Shown in pieces: positions 9,740-19,673 of a stretch of 64,000 bases of DNA; the first letter of the stretch is position 1; every line of letters starts with the position of its first letter. The notes below the pieces were generated by a model. That model did no database searches, had not been told where the DNA came from, and was given only the letters and a program-made list of their open reading frames with translations. Source of the DNA: Aristolochia californica (taxonomy: Eukaryota; Streptophyta; Magnoliopsida; Piperales; Aristolochiaceae); assembly GCA_029961685.1 (NCBI GenBank), contig JARWKL010000003.1, forward strand, positions 17,788,467 to 17,852,466, given 5' to 3'. The position numbers and the translations under genes were made by a program.

Positions 9740-11240
9740 AGCTTGTCCTCAAGCTCAAAGTAGGGGTAGAGGGTTCGGAACGCATCTAATGGCTCCCATG
9801 TTGTGTCATTGGGATCAGCATCAGCCCACTGCACTAGGATCTCCCAATCACGCTGAATTCAGTGAGCCTATAACGCCTGTGCTAGAGTAGAAAGGACACG
9901 TCCCTCATGTAGTGGGGGCAAAGGTGTGTGAAGCAAGGGAGAGTCACCTTGGAAGGCCTTCAGGTGGGAGACATGAAACACATTGTGAATCCTGGCCTCT
10001 GGTGGAAGCTGCAAGCAGTAGGCAACTGTACCAATGCAGTCCATTACCTGAAAGGGACCATAATACTTCGGAGAGAGCTTGTGACATTTGGAGGTTGTCA
10101 GTGACAATTACCTGTAGTGTTGAAGACACAGCCATACATAATCTCCTGGAGAAAAGAAGACTTCCCGGTGCTTCTTGTCATAATAAAACTTCATAGTATT
10201 CTGGGCCTCTTGAAGATGAGTTCACACCTCAGTGAGCAAGGTGTCTCTTTCTGCTAATGATTGGTCCAAAGTGGCAACCTTGGAGGCACCTGGTTCATAT
10301 GATAAAAGGCCGGGCAGGTCTTTACCATATACTACCTTGAATGGGGTTGTGCCGAGTGCGATGTGGTAGGAGGTGTTGTAACAGAATTCCGCCCGGGTGA
10401 GCCACTTAACTCACCATTTAGGTGAGTCCCCCATGAAACAACGAAGATACATCTCAAATGTTCGGTTGATGACCTCTGTCTAACCATCAGTCTACGGATG
10501 ATAAGCGGAAGAGAATGCTAATGTTGTGCCCTGCAGCTTGAATATTTCTTTCCAGAATGTACTAGTAAAGATGGCATCTCTGTCACTGGTAATGGAAGTA
10601 GGCATCCCATGTAAGCTGACAATATTATCCATAAATAGCTAAGCTACATGAGTTGAAGTGTAAGGATGCACCAGAGGAATGAAATGGCCATACTTTGAGA
10701 AATGATCAACCACTACAAAGATAACGGATTTGTCGGACGATGAGGGAAGACCATCTATGAAGTCCATGGAAATATCTGACCAGACGACAGCTGAAGTGGT
10801 TGGAGCAACCCAGCTGGACTTAATGATTCAGCTTTATTCCGTTGACAAATCTGACAAGCCACGACATAATCGGCTATACTGTGCTTCATACCCCTCCAAT
10901 AAAATTCTTGACTTATCTGGAAATATGTTTTTTGTCGGTCCTCATGTGTATTGTCATGGAAAGAGGCTAAAATATTGTGAATTAGTGGTGACGTGTGGTG
11001 AAGAAAGATCCAGTTTTTGAAGAGGACCAGACTATCCTGAACTATCCAATGTTTTCTGATCTCCCCTGCTAGGTCTCCTGATATAAAGCAATAATTTCTG
11101 AGTACTACTGAGTCTCTTCCCGGATAGAATCCAACAAGAGAGCTCTGAGCTGACTGATGGTATGTAATTGTGGCTCTGGAATGTCTCGACGAGATAAAGC
11201 ATCAGCCCCCACATTCAAACTCCCAGGTTTATACTCCACT
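9740..11240 (-). pseudogene. Integrase with chromodomain tail, many stops
   Basis: 9868-10107 reads [37 protein letters not shown] and [14 protein letters not shown]. The remaining integrase (zinc finger near 10930, core near 10450-10760) can be followed only across several stops, for example TAG for Gln in HPQTDGQTEV and in HVAQLFMDN. The chromodomain-like end lies at 9760-9860 with one or more stops. Integrase would join the cDNA to chromosomal DNA; this copy is inactive. Confidence 0.8.
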
Positions 11241-11690
11241 GTAAAGTCAAACCCCATGAGTTTACTTAACCAATGTTGCTGCGGTGAGGTAGTGAGGCAC
11301 TGATCAAGTAGATACTTGAGGCTGCAATGATCTGTGTGAATATGAAATGGGCACCCTCAAAGATAAGGCTGCCAATGCTGTATTGTTTTAGCTAAACTGA
11401 TCAGTTCCCTCTCATAAGCTGCTAACTTGTGGCCAAGTGGGTGGCTAAAATAAACAATCGGGTGTCCCTGTTGGTGTAACATTGTACCAATACCACCCCC
11501 CGAAGCATCACATTCCACCACAAATGACACATCAAAATCCGGTAACTGCAAAACTGGTGCGGAAGATAAGGCATCTTTCAACTGCTGAAAGGAAACAGCC
11601 AGTCTCGGACCAGGTAAAGCCCTTTTTGTTGAGTAGGTTGTTGAGAGGTGCTGCAATCTGGTCATAGCCGCGAATAAATTTCCTATAATA
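11241..11690 (-). pseudogene. RNase H domain of chromovirus
   Basis: 11357-11665 reads APVLQLPDFDVSFVVECDAS, GGGIGTMLHQQGHPIVYFSH and KLAAYERELISLAKTIQHWQ. The frame closes at 11357 (TGA for the Arg/Trp position) but the expected continuation with a LKYLLDQCL-like stretch is readable to about 11270. Confidence 0.82.
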
Positions 11691-11699
11691 CCTAGCGAG

Positions 11700-12617
11700 G
11701 CCCAAAAATCCCCTTAATGTTGTATTGGAGGTGGGAAGAGGCCAATCTGTGATGGCCTATATCTTACTCTGGTCAACCTTCACCCCAACTACTGAAATAA
11801 CGTGGCCCAAGTATGCCACTTCGGAGGTCCCCATAGAACATTTGGACTAATTTAAAACCAAATGATGTGAGCGGATAAGAGTAAATACCTGGTGAAGGTG
11901 CTGAAGATGTTCTTCCCAATTGTTGCTATAGACCAAAATATCCTAAAAAAATACCAAAATGTATTTCCTCAAGAGAGAAGAAAATACCTCATTCATGAGG
12001 GCCTGGAATGTAGAAGGTGCATTTGAGATACCAAATGGCATTACGAGGAACTCGAAATGCCCATGGTGCGTGCGGAACGCAGTTTTCTCCACATCTGATG
12101 GATGAACTCGGATTTGATGATAGCCAGATTTCAAATTGAGCTTGGTAAAAATAGTAGCACCATGTAACTCATCTAGCAACTCGTCCACCACTGGTATGGG
12201 AGATTTTTCTTTAATGGTGTGCGCATTGAGTTGCATGTAATCCATACAAAATCTCTACGTCTTATCATGCTTGCGGACTAGTAATACCGGGGAGGAAAAA
12301 GGAGACCTACTTGGCTGAATAATACCCTCGGCTAGCATCTTTTGGCACTGCCTTTCAATCTCATCCTTCTGCAAGTGGGGGTAATGATAAGGACGCACCA
12401 CTACGGGTTCAATGCCCGTTTTCAAATGGATGTGGTGATCACAGTGCCTAATTGGCGGTAGAGCAGTAGGTTTTAGAAAGATATCCTCAAAGTCTGTAAG
12501 TAATTGAGATAACTTATAGTTGTCCGTGCTATGTATCTGAATAACCGGAAGGGGGCAGGGCACTGATGCCTGTGTGCCATGCAATGTAATCTGATGGTGG
12601 TCCTCTGTGAAGGTCAT
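11700..12617 (-). pseudogene. Reverse transcriptase of chromovirus with stop in the catalytic box
   Basis: 12255-12617 carries the region before RT and its start ([52 protein letters not shown]). 11943-12245 carries [47 protein letters not shown]. The active-site box reads FF-stop-DILV: the first catalytic Asp codon is TAG at 11943-11945. The remaining thumb region follows to about 11700 (GHVIS, SSNTTLRGFLGL-like). Confidence 0.85.
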
Positions 12618-13030
12618 GGTCAGAGCCTAAAAATCCCATAAAATAGGCCCCAATAGTTGTAGCCACTTAATTCCCAGTACCAAATCAAATCTGGACAGTG
12701 GAATCACCAGGAAATCCGCAATAAATGTGTGTCCCTGAATATCAAAGTAGGTGGCTGGAGATATGCCCACACTGGTAATTTTAGCCCCATTGGCTATTGA
12801 TACAGAAAGGCATGTCTGTTGCTGGACGACTAACCCAAGTTGTTCGGCCGCTGGTTGACTGATGAAATTATGTGTACTGCTAGAGTCAACTAAAGCAAGT
12901 AAGTGGAGATTATGTAACTATGCTTTAACCTGCTTTGTATTAGAAATGCGCAGACTAGTCATGACATGAAGTGAAATCTCTGGACCCTCTTGGTCTGTCT
13001 CCACAATCTCCTCTTTGGGAAGTATGTCTT
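12618..13030 (-). pseudogene. Aspartic protease of chromovirus, altered active site
   Basis: Minus strand at about 12875-12915 reads LLALVDSSSTHNFISQPAAEQLGL, where the usual DSG is DSS. Downstream it reads LVIPL, LVLGIKWLQLLGPILWDF. The Gly-to-Ser change in the catalytic triad would be expected to damage the enzyme. Confidence 0.75.
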
Positions 13031-13039
13031 CACAATCCT

Positions 13040-14105
13040 CCCACAGACATATACTGAATAATCTTTTGCATTGGTGACCTTGTACATACTATTCACCACA
13101 GTTAAAACAAAGGCCCTTGGCCTTTCTCTGATCCATTTCTTGTTTGTTCAGTTATTCGAAGTAAGGAGCTGGAGGAGTAGAGTTAGAACAGTTTGGGCGT
13201 GGTGCTACACTTGCTGTAGAACGTGGAGGACCATAATATGGTGCTAGAGTAGTGAAATTTTGCCTTCCTGGCCATGCTGGTTTTCTGACAAGTGAATCCT
13301 TCAGAGCACGTTGCTTATGCTCAATTGACCTGGCTAAATTCATAGCGTGGTCCAAATCTGTAGGACCATGGAATTCAACTTCCAGCCATAGAGCTTCTGT
13401 CAAACCAGCAATAAAGATGTGAACATACTGGGTGTGACTGACAAACTCATTAGTGCGGACCAACCGTTCCTGAAAGGTCTTTTGATACACCTCAAGTGAT
13501 CCCGTCTGGTTATAATTGATTAATTCACCCAATGGATTGCTACTAGCTGGATGACCAAACCTCATCATGCATGATTGTCGAAAGGTTGCACAATCCTGAG
13601 CCAATTGGTCATTTTGGAATTGGTGGTACCATAGGAGCGCTTCATCGAGCATGTGGTAGGCGGCCAAATAAACTTTATCATCCGCAGGTGTTTTTTGATG
13701 ATAAAAGAATTGATCACATTTGGTTAACAAAATTAAGGGATCCTTAGACCCATCATATGTAGGAAAGTCTAGTTTTAAATACATGGGAACCGTATTTGGT
13801 CCCTGAGCGGCAGGCCACAAATGGGGATTGGTATGGTGCATTGGTGGTGGTGGAGGAGGTGGTTGGTGGTAGTGATGGCTGTCAGGAGTAGGTTGCCGAA
13901 GGTTGTGCTGGTATCCCACTGTCATCCTATCACCAGAGGAGGGCTTGGATGGCGGCATCCATGGATTTGATGGACTCACGTAGGTCAGATGTGGTCTGAC
14001 ACACTTCTTCCAAAGATTGAGCTTGAAGGTCTGTCCTCTGGCGATTATCTTCAACTAATTGCCTCAAATCCTTAGGGGAAGAGGAATCCCCAAGGGTGGA
14101 CCTGT
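13040..14105 (-). pseudogene. gag of chromovirus
   Basis: A long open stretch at 13152-14054 (about 300 residues) has a Pro/His-rich N-terminal part, LDFPTYDGSKDPLILLTKCDQ, LAAYHMLDEALLWYHQF, EVYQKTFQERLVRT and a nuclear C-terminal Pro/Ser-rich part. Its true start lies upstream in another frame (TLGDSSSPKDLRQLVEDN near 14050-14100). The zinc knuckle GLCFNCGE-stop-YVQGHQCK follows at about 13065-13120. Confidence 0.85.
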
Positions 14106-14114
14106 CTGATACCA
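14101..14114 (-). other. Primer-binding site (initiator Met tRNA)
   Basis: Minus strand TGGTATCAGACAGG, three bases from the LTR end at 14118. Confidence 0.75.
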
Positions 14115-14117
14115 TGA

Positions 14118-14523
14118 TGTTAGGTTCTTCCCGAGCCATGGATTGAGTCACCCTTCTTTCCTCTCTTCCCTCCATATTGAATCTTGACGCAGGAAGAGGT
14201 TTCTTGTTTCTTGAACGTGGAATGATGGAAATAGGAATGGAATGATTGAGCTTTGAAGAAAGCTCGACTTGGACCTTAGAGGGAGAATCTAACCTAGACC
14301 TCTGAGGGAGAATCTGACCTGTTTAATTCTAATTTCTCAATACTTACGTTCCTTCACCTTGACGTCCCCATAAATAAAATACAAAATAGACCCATGGATC
14401 AATTGGTTCATGCCATATTTCATCTAAACCAAACCAAACCAAATTCAATTACATTAAAAGTAAATTGACATAATTTAATTCCTATGCCTATGGATAACTC
14501 ATGATGCTATGGAGTCCATAACA
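14118..14523 (-). repeat. 5' LTR of chromovirus (406 bp)
   Basis: Plus-strand edges TGTTAGGTTC and CCATAACA, then the GAGTA target duplication. It differs from 9306-9718 by scattered changes and a small deletion near 14370. Confidence 0.88.
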
Positions 14524-14682
14524 GAGTATGGGCTCCTGACCCAGTCCCCATTGCTGTGTTAAGGCCGTCATGGTCATCGGCTCGAGAGGGCGGGGTGTCC
14601 TGTTATGGTCCAGGGTTAAGTACCTATGTCTTCTGCTCCTAACAGGCCAGTATTTTGGGTAGTATTGGCTAGGTGCTTAACA
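14524..14682 (+). mobile_element. TRIM copy 1, right half (internal and 82-bp LTR)
   Basis: 14529-14600 is the remaining internal region with a purine-rich end (GGGCGGGGTGTCC). 14601-14682 is an 82-bp LTR starting TGTTATGG and ending CTTAACA, matching 9133-9214. It abuts the Athila-like protease at 14683 without a matching target duplication. Confidence 0.85.
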
Positions 14683-14980
14683 ATAGGGAAAATCAAATCA
14701 TTAACATGCACAAGAACATCCTCAACTACGCCCTTAGGATAGGCATTAGATCTATCAGCCAATTGAATCACAACAACAGTTTTATTCAAAGGTCCAAGTT
14801 TCAAAGAAGCATATATAGAATATTGCATGACATTAATCGAAGCTCCTAAATCTATCATGGCTTTCTCAAATCTGATGTTACCTACCGTACAAGGTATAGT
14901 AAACATACTTGGATCTTTGCACTTCGCATGGAGTTTTATTTGAATAATTGCAAAAACATTCACCCCTACTCTCACTTTCT
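14683..14980 (-). pseudogene. Athila-type aspartic protease, truncated
   Basis: Minus strand reads KCKDPSMFTIPCTVG, KAMIDLGASINVMQYSIY (active site DLGA, about 14833-14865), VIQLADRSNAYPKGVVEDVLV and NDLIFPI, all typical of Athila/Tat protease. It ends where the TRIM LTR starts. It is separated from gag by a stop near 14990. Confidence 0.8.
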
Positions 14981-14996
14981 CACATCCTTTAAGTTT

Positions 14997-15961
14997 CTAC
15001 TTCCTCTTAATTGTGCATAGTTCTTTCAGGGAATTAGCATAATGAGGCATTTGTTTAATAGCATCTAAAAGTGGAATATTTACCTCACATCTACGAAAAG
15101 TCTCATATAAATCTTTAATTTGCTCATCTTTTCTAGAATCTGCCAAATCTTGTGGAAAAGGAGGAACTGGTTTATAATCAAAAAGTTGTGGAAACTTACG
15201 CATAGATACGTCATCATCATTGGGAATGTTCCTTTCCGCAATGATGTTTTTCATTTTTTCTTGCTCCGACGATGCAGGGGCTGCCTTTACTGGAATCTCA
15301 ACCTCTTTAGCACTTCTCAAAAAGATTTCACATGCATTTTCACTTGGATTTACTACCGTTTGAGAGGGTAATTTCCCCAAACTTTGTGCCTCTAGCTGAC
15401 AAATTGCTGTTGCCATCAGGCTCATCTGATTGTCCAAACTTTGAATAATGGCCCTTGCCTCTTGTTGAAAGTGTTTCCTCTCATATTGAAATTGCAAAGT
15501 ATTAGTGGCAATAGACTTAACAATATATTCTAAAGACATACCAGAATTGGAAGTTTGGCCCGGTTCTTGCCTAGGGGGATATGGCTGCTTATATTGCTTG
15601 TAACTTGGGTGATTTTGAGTCATGGACTGATTAACTTGTGGAGTCCCATAGCTAAGGTTGCGATGATCCCTCCATCCCATGTTATACGTGTTCGAATATG
15701 GATCATACTTCCTTTGCGGCTGTCTAGGAAAACCACCTGCAGCATTCACTTGCTTAGTTGGCTCCTCTTGAAGAGTTGGGCACATATCGGTTGGACGCTC
15801 TACTACTGAACAAATCCTACAAGTCTTCGTTGTTTGCGTATTACAACCATTTGACGAACAAAAGAAGTTAGACTGGCAATTTGTTGTTCAAAGGAGGAAA
15901 TATTTTCCTCATTAACATTCTTAGATGGAAGGCAAGGCCTTGTGTCAAATTAATGAGAATT
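14997..15961 (-). pseudogene. gag C-terminal half of second Athila-like element
   Basis: An open stretch at 14997-15785 (262 residues) begins MCPTLQEEPTKQVNAAG and includes KYDPYSNTYNMGWRDHRNL, a coiled Gln-rich segment (about residues 85-130) and a C-terminal region FPQLFDYKPVPPFPQ and DAIKQMPHYAN. Upstream to 15961 the frame continues with a CRICS-type Cys motif and one or more stops. The other half is at 20032-20600. Confidence 0.8.
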
Positions 15962-15966
15962 GGTCG

Positions 15967-16289
15967 TGTTATGGACTCATTAGGGGTTTATTTGCAATTT
16001 CTATTCATGAGGTTTATTTGTAATTTTTTGAATATTTGGAGTTTATTTTTAATTTGTAGAACTTATGGCCTTTGGCATGTTTTCCCTAATTCCCTATATA
16101 AGGGCGTAAGATGAATGAGAAGGTAAGTATTGAATTAATTAGTTGTAATCAGGTCAGATTCTCCCCTCTGAGGTCTAGGTCGGATTCTCCCTTTGAGGTC
16201 CAGGGTTGAGCTCCCTTCGAAGGCTCAAAACATCACAACAATCCTCCCTATTCATCGTCTTCATCGCGTGTTAGATCTGGGGCGTAACA
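15967..16289 (+). repeat. 5' LTR of PFK/enolase capture element (323 bp)
   Basis: Edges TGTTATGGACTC and GGGGCGTAACA. A TATA-like CTATATAAGGG lies at about 16093-16103, the likely promoter. Its U5-side stretch (about 16155-16230, with two copies of a GATTCTCCC...GAGGTC motif) closely matches the reverse complement of the LTRs at 9306 and 31950. Confidence 0.92.
16093..16103 (+). promoter_or_regulatory. TATA box in LTR of capture element
   Basis: CTATATAAGGG, repeated at 19831-19841 in the other LTR. The position about 130 bp after the LTR start fits a pol II start inside the LTR. This is inferred from sequence only. Confidence 0.6.
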
Positions 16290-16292
16290 TCT

Positions 16293-16307
16293 TGGTATCA
16301 GAGCGGG
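16293..16307 (+). other. Primer-binding site (initiator Met tRNA) of capture element
   Basis: TGGTATCAGAGCGGG, three bases after the LTR end. Confidence 0.85.
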
Positions 16308-16313
16308 AACACG

Positions 16314-16736
16314 ATGGGCCATGAAGACCCATGGTTGGCGATGCATAGACAAATCAGAGAAATGGCTGCAGCAGGCATTGCAGCGAAAGAGATACAGAAA
16401 TGGCGTGCCTCTTGGGTGAAGTATTGGCTAACAACGGAGTATTGAGAGGCATTCGCTGGAGAAGCTATCTCCGACGAGAAATCAGGTGACCAAGTAACCA
16501 CTTTGTCCCGTAGACCAGCCGAAGCCTCTGCAGAGGATTTGGGGTCAATCTCAGATCCGGAGGGGCAGAGTGACTTTGCGTCACCACAAATTAAAATTTC
16601 CGCACACAGAATTTCAAAGCCGAACAACGACGATGATTTGGGAAAATCAGAGGGGTTTTTGGCTACGACATCATTGGCGTTGGTCAGATCGGGGGAGACC
16701 TTAAATCTGGAAGCACACCAACATGACTCACGGTGA
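16314..16736 (+). pseudogene. Unrecognised leader reading frame of capture element
   Basis: An ATG at 16314, 7 bp after the primer site, opens MGHEDPWLAMHRQIREM and runs to 16736 with one internal stop (TGA at 16443-16445). It is hydrophilic, with an acidic Asp-rich patch (NNDDDLGKSEG). No domain is recognised. It could be a gag remnant or a captured exon. Confidence 0.4.
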
Positions 16737-16784
16737 GTAGAATCCCATCACGATCTGCAAAAGGAATATATTCCGGCGACTATT

Positions 16785-17357
16785 TTGACCCAGACATCAG
16801 ACGGCGGCAACCCCAAATCGTGCACATCGGAGGGGTTTTTCCCCTCCCCTGTCTCCCATGAAGCCATACATCTTCCACCGATGAAGAAAACCATGACACT
16901 GGCGGAACTGGAAGTTTATGGGGCACAAATTCCGTTGAAACGGGCCGACGAGCGGCTGCCATATTCGCCACATCAGCACAGGTTTGCCTTTCACCACCGG
17001 ACACAGAGGAGGCTCCGTTGGCGCCATCGGAAACAAATCCGGTGGGCTTTGGCTTCCGGATTCTCATTCTCAGCCTCACCCTTGTCCTTAGAAGCCCAAC
17101 AGGGTACCACATCCAACGAAATTTGGGGTAAGATTTTGAAGCGCCATCTATTTTATGTTAAAATCTGTGGTTCCACGCGGTTGAAGGGCCTCCAAGGTGC
17201 TGAGCAGCAACAACACTGCTCGGAAATTGGGAACGAAAGCTCTTTGTTTCGGGAAGCCACGAACCAGAGCCCAAATGTGGGAATTTCAGCTTGGGTCTAT
17301 GCTAGTCGAGATCAAATTTTTGGGAGGATGCTAGAATCTGTAAAACTAATTTTTTAG
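16785..17357 (+). CDS. Unrecognised 190-codon ORF inside capture element
   Basis: Open from [11 protein letters not shown] to a stop at 17355. It has a basic central stretch ([17 protein letters not shown]) and a Ser/Gln-rich end. I do not recognise it. It lies between the leader frame and the three-gene ORF and could include another captured fragment, or be chance. Its composition (His/Arg rich) does not resemble the gag of the neighbours. Confidence 0.35.
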   Translation: MTQTSDGGNPKSCTSEGFFPSPVSHEAIHLPPMKKTMTLAELEVYGAQIPLKRADERLPYSPHQHRFAFHHRTQRRLRWRHRKQIRWALASGFSFSASPLSLEAQQGTTSNEIWGKILKRHLFYVKICGSTRLKGLQGAEQQQHCSEIGNESSLFREATNQSPNVGISAWVYASRDQIFGRMLESVKLIF

Positions 17358-17376
17358 GAATGTCGGGAAATTTTTT

Positions 17377-19425
17377 TTGGTGGGTTTGTTTTTTGTGGAT
17401 GCGTACAGTAGCTGTGCAGAGGTGAATTGTCAAATTGTAGAGGGGCGGTTTCCTTTTCTGGATTCCAAGGAGATAGAATTCGTTTGGGTAGTCAATTTGA
17501 AGCTGAAACTTGGACGGAAGGGCTTTGTTTCCAAGACTAAGGCTTCTGGTGTTCCACCTAACTATGAATTGCATAAAACTATTGTTGGAGATGGACATGT
17601 TGTGAATGTTATTGACACTTCAGGGCTATTTGATATGGTGTTGATTCATATGAACATAGTAACAAAGCTTGTTAGATGCCTTGCTTTATCAAAGGATGGA
17701 ATTCATGTTGTCCTTCTGGTTTTCTCCATTGGAAACCGGTTTTCAGAGGAAAAAACCCCTACCTGTCCAAACCTTAAGCAGAACTTTGTCAATCCAAAAG
17801 GTATGGTTGCTCAGAAGATTGTTGTCCGGAAAAATCAAAGAGGAGTACATTTTCAACGTGCAGGTCCTCAGGAGAAGATCTATTTCAACCCACATGACAT
17901 CAAGGCTTGCATTGTCACATGTGGTGGCTTGTGCCCTGGTATTCATACTGTTATTCGAGAGATAGTAAGTGGTTTTAATATTATGTATGGAGTGAATGAC
18001 TTCCTTGGTATTCAGGGAGGATATGGAGGATTTTACTCCAACAATACCATTCCATTGACACCAAAGGTTGTGAATACTATTCACAAACGTGGTGGGACCT
18101 TCCTTTGTACCTCACGGAAAGGTCACGATACAATGAAAATAGTTGACGACATACAGGACCGGGACATTAATCTGGTTTACATAATTGGAGGTCATGGAAC
18201 ACAAAAAGGAGCATATACCATATATGAGGAAATTGAGAAACGCAGGCTCCCGATCACTGTTGTTGGAATCCCTAAAACTATTGATAATGACATTGCAGTG
18301 ATCAACAAATCCTTCGGTTTTGACACAGCTGTAGAAGAGGCTCAAAGGCCTATTAATGTTGCACACATTGCAATTGAAATTGTTGAGAATGTTGTTGGAA
18401 TTGTGAAACTTTTGGGTCGTTACAGTGGGTTTATAGCTATGTATGCTACTTTGGCAAGCCGAGATGTGGATTGTTGCTTAATTCTTGAGTCTCCATTTTT
18501 CTTAGAAGGGGAAGGTGGACTTTTTGAATTTTTTGAGCAGCGAATTAAAGAAAATGGGCATATTTTCATTGTGTTAGCCGAAGGTGCTGTGCAGGAGTAT
18601 GTTGCTCACAGCATGAGTCATATGGATACAAAAGATGCATCAAGGACTCATTTACTCCTTGATGTTGGCCTCTGGCAGTCTCAAAAAGTCAATGATCATT
18701 TCCCTAACAGCCAGAAGACAGCAATAAACCTGCAGTATATTGATCCAACTTACATGATCCGTGTAATTCCTAGTAATGCATCCAACAACATCTACTGTAC
18801 TCTTCTTGCCTATACTGCTGTTAATGGAGCCGTAACTGGATATCCTGGCCAGGTGGTGATTGGCATGGATGTCGCTACATCTGAGTTCTCTGACCATGAG
18901 AATAAGTCATATGATTTGAATTTCAAAGTGGCAAACCATGATAGCTCCCAGAAAATTTTAGGAGACGGCTTAAAGACTGTCTACAAGTCCTTTGTGGCCT
19001 ACTACCCACATGTGTCTATTGCGGATCGAATTGCTACGGCTGATTGGGAACATTACAACATGCTAACAAAGGAGATTAGGGAGCAAGTTCAGAGTGTTGG
19101 AGATCATTTTCTTCTTACTAACTCAAAGCGTGTGGAGAAAGCAATCCAGGACAAGGCGTGCAATGCTTTTCTATTGAAGGTCAACCATATTGGCTCAGTC
19201 ACAGAGAGCATTGAGGCTGTTCAGATGTCCAAACATACTGGTTGGTGTGTGATGACAGTCACTGGAGTGATGGAAATGAGGATACCTTTATTGCTGATAT
19301 GGCCATGGGTTTGTCAACAGGTCAGATCCAGACAAGAGCCCCATGCCTGTCTGAGCCCCTTGCCAAAGATGACCATCACCCTCCCCAGGTTCTGTGGGCT
19401 GTTTTTAGATCCAGTGTTGGCCTGA
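17377..19425 (+). CDS. Chimeric 682-codon ORF: AIG1 GTPase fragment + ATP-phosphofructokinase fragment + enolase fragment
   Basis: Residues 1-45 are unrecognised. Residues 46-125 match the AIG1/IAN GTPase domain ([24 protein letters not shown] in place of [26 protein letters not shown]); the P-loop is absent. Residues about 128-491 match plant ATP-dependent 6-phosphofructokinase ([85 protein letters not shown]). In IIGGDGT the Asp is His at residue 273. Residues 492 to about 620 match enolase ([54 protein letters not shown]). The metal-site SIEDP reads SIADR, losing the Glu ligand. After residue 626 the frame leaves enolase; the correct frame continues at 19242. No introns interrupt any part, pointing to capture from spliced RNA. 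The ORF has no stop over 2 kb, so translation is possible, but enzyme activity is unlikely. Confidence 0.9.
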   Translation: MVGLFFVDAYSSCAEVNCQIVEGRFPFLDSKEIEFVWVVNLKLKLGRKGFVSKTKASGVPPNYELHKTIVGDGHVVNVIDTSGLFDMVLIHMNIVTKLVRCLALSKDGIHVVLLVFSIGNRFSEEKTPTCPNLKQNFVNPKGMVAQKIVVRKNQRGVHFQRAGPQEKIYFNPHDIKACIVTCGGLCPGIHTVIREIVSGFNIMYGVNDFLGIQGGYGGFYSNNTIPLTPKVVNTIHKRGGTFLCTSRKGHDTMKIVDDIQDRDINLVYIIGGHGTQKGAYTIYEEIEKRRLPITVVGIPKTIDNDIAVINKSFGFDTAVEEAQRPINVAHIAIEIVENVVGIVKLLGRYSGFIAMYATLASRDVDCCLILESPFFLEGEGGLFEFFEQRIKENGHIFIVLAEGAVQEYVAHSMSHMDTKDASRTHLLLDVGLWQSQKVNDHFPNSQKTAINLQYIDPTYMIRVIPSNASNNIYCTLLAYTAVNGAVTGYPGQVVIGMDVATSEFSDHENKSYDLNFKVANHDSSQKILGDGLKTVYKSFVAYYPHVSIADRIATADWEHYNMLTKEIREQVQSVGDHFLLTNSKRVEKAIQDKACNAFLLKVNHIGSVTESIEAVQMSKHTGWCVMTVTGVMEMRIPLLLIWPWVCQQVRSRQEPHACLSPLPKMTITLPRFCGLFLDPVLA

Positions 19426-19514
19426 ATAATGAAATTGCAGAGGTAGTAGACTCTGTTTACCACCAGTTATCAAACCTGGTTTTGGAACCTCTGCATCGCA
19501 TGATACTGACATAA
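19242..19514 (+). pseudogene. Enolase fragment continued in the next frame, plus unrecognised tail
   Basis: A one-base loss near 19255 shifts enolase here: [19 protein letters not shown] followed by [18 protein letters not shown] corresponds to the family SHRSGETEDTFIADL and GQIKTGAPCRSERLAK. Enolase similarity stops at about 19367. The next 45 codons ([18 protein letters not shown] then [18 protein letters not shown]) are not enolase and I do not recognise them; they may be a fourth captured piece. Confidence 0.8.
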
Positions 19515-19543
19515 GTGAGAATTGCAGTGATGAGGTAACCAAA

Positions 19544-19544
<1 letters not shown>

Positions 19545-19580
<36 letters not shown>
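19545..19580 (+). repeat. (TAA)n microsatellite, about 12 units
   Basis: Uninterrupted AATAATAAT run between the captured coding sequence and the ELEDKL/PPT remnant. It could be an expanded poly(A)-like or junction sequence left by the capture. Confidence 0.9.
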
Positions 19581-19635
19581 TTTTTGCTCCTCTACTAGGT
19601 TGCTCTATTTTTTTACGAACAGGCAATTCTACATT

Positions 19636-19673
19636 GAGCTTGAGGACAAGCTCGTTCTCCAGGAGGGGAGTAA
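19636..19673 (+). other. Chromovirus pol-end remnant (ELEDKL) and polypurine tract
   Basis: The stretch GAGCTTGAGGACAAGCTCGT encodes ELEDKL(V), followed by TCTCCAGGAGGGGAGTAA and the LTR. The same end is seen in every chromovirus of the window, so the element kept the 3' cis-acting end of a chromovirus while losing its genes. Confidence 0.85.

Larger units (their letters stand above)
9306..14523 (-). mobile_element. Complete but dead Ty3/gypsy chromovirus inserted in a TRIM
   Basis: Two LTRs of the same kind (9306-9718 and 14118-14523) face a perfect 5-bp duplication GAGTA (9301-9305 and 14524-14528). Minus-strand order is 5' LTR, primer site TGGTATCAGACAGG, gag, protease, RT, RNase H, integrase with chromodomain tail, PPT and 3' LTR. 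All domains are present but carry many stops, mostly CAA/CAG to TAA/TAG type changes (for example HPQTDGQTEV at about 10485 has both Gln codons as TAG). The LTRs are the same family as those at 31950 and 37357-40578. Confidence 0.92.

Noticed and set aside
13840..13870. Polyproline stretch in gag as a special feature
   Set aside because: Pro/His-rich linkers are usual in this part of chromovirus gag.
17377..19425. A functional host phosphofructokinase or enolase gene
   Set aside because: It lies between paired LTRs with primer site, PPT and target duplication, mixes three gene families, lacks the ends of each, and has changes at catalytic positions.
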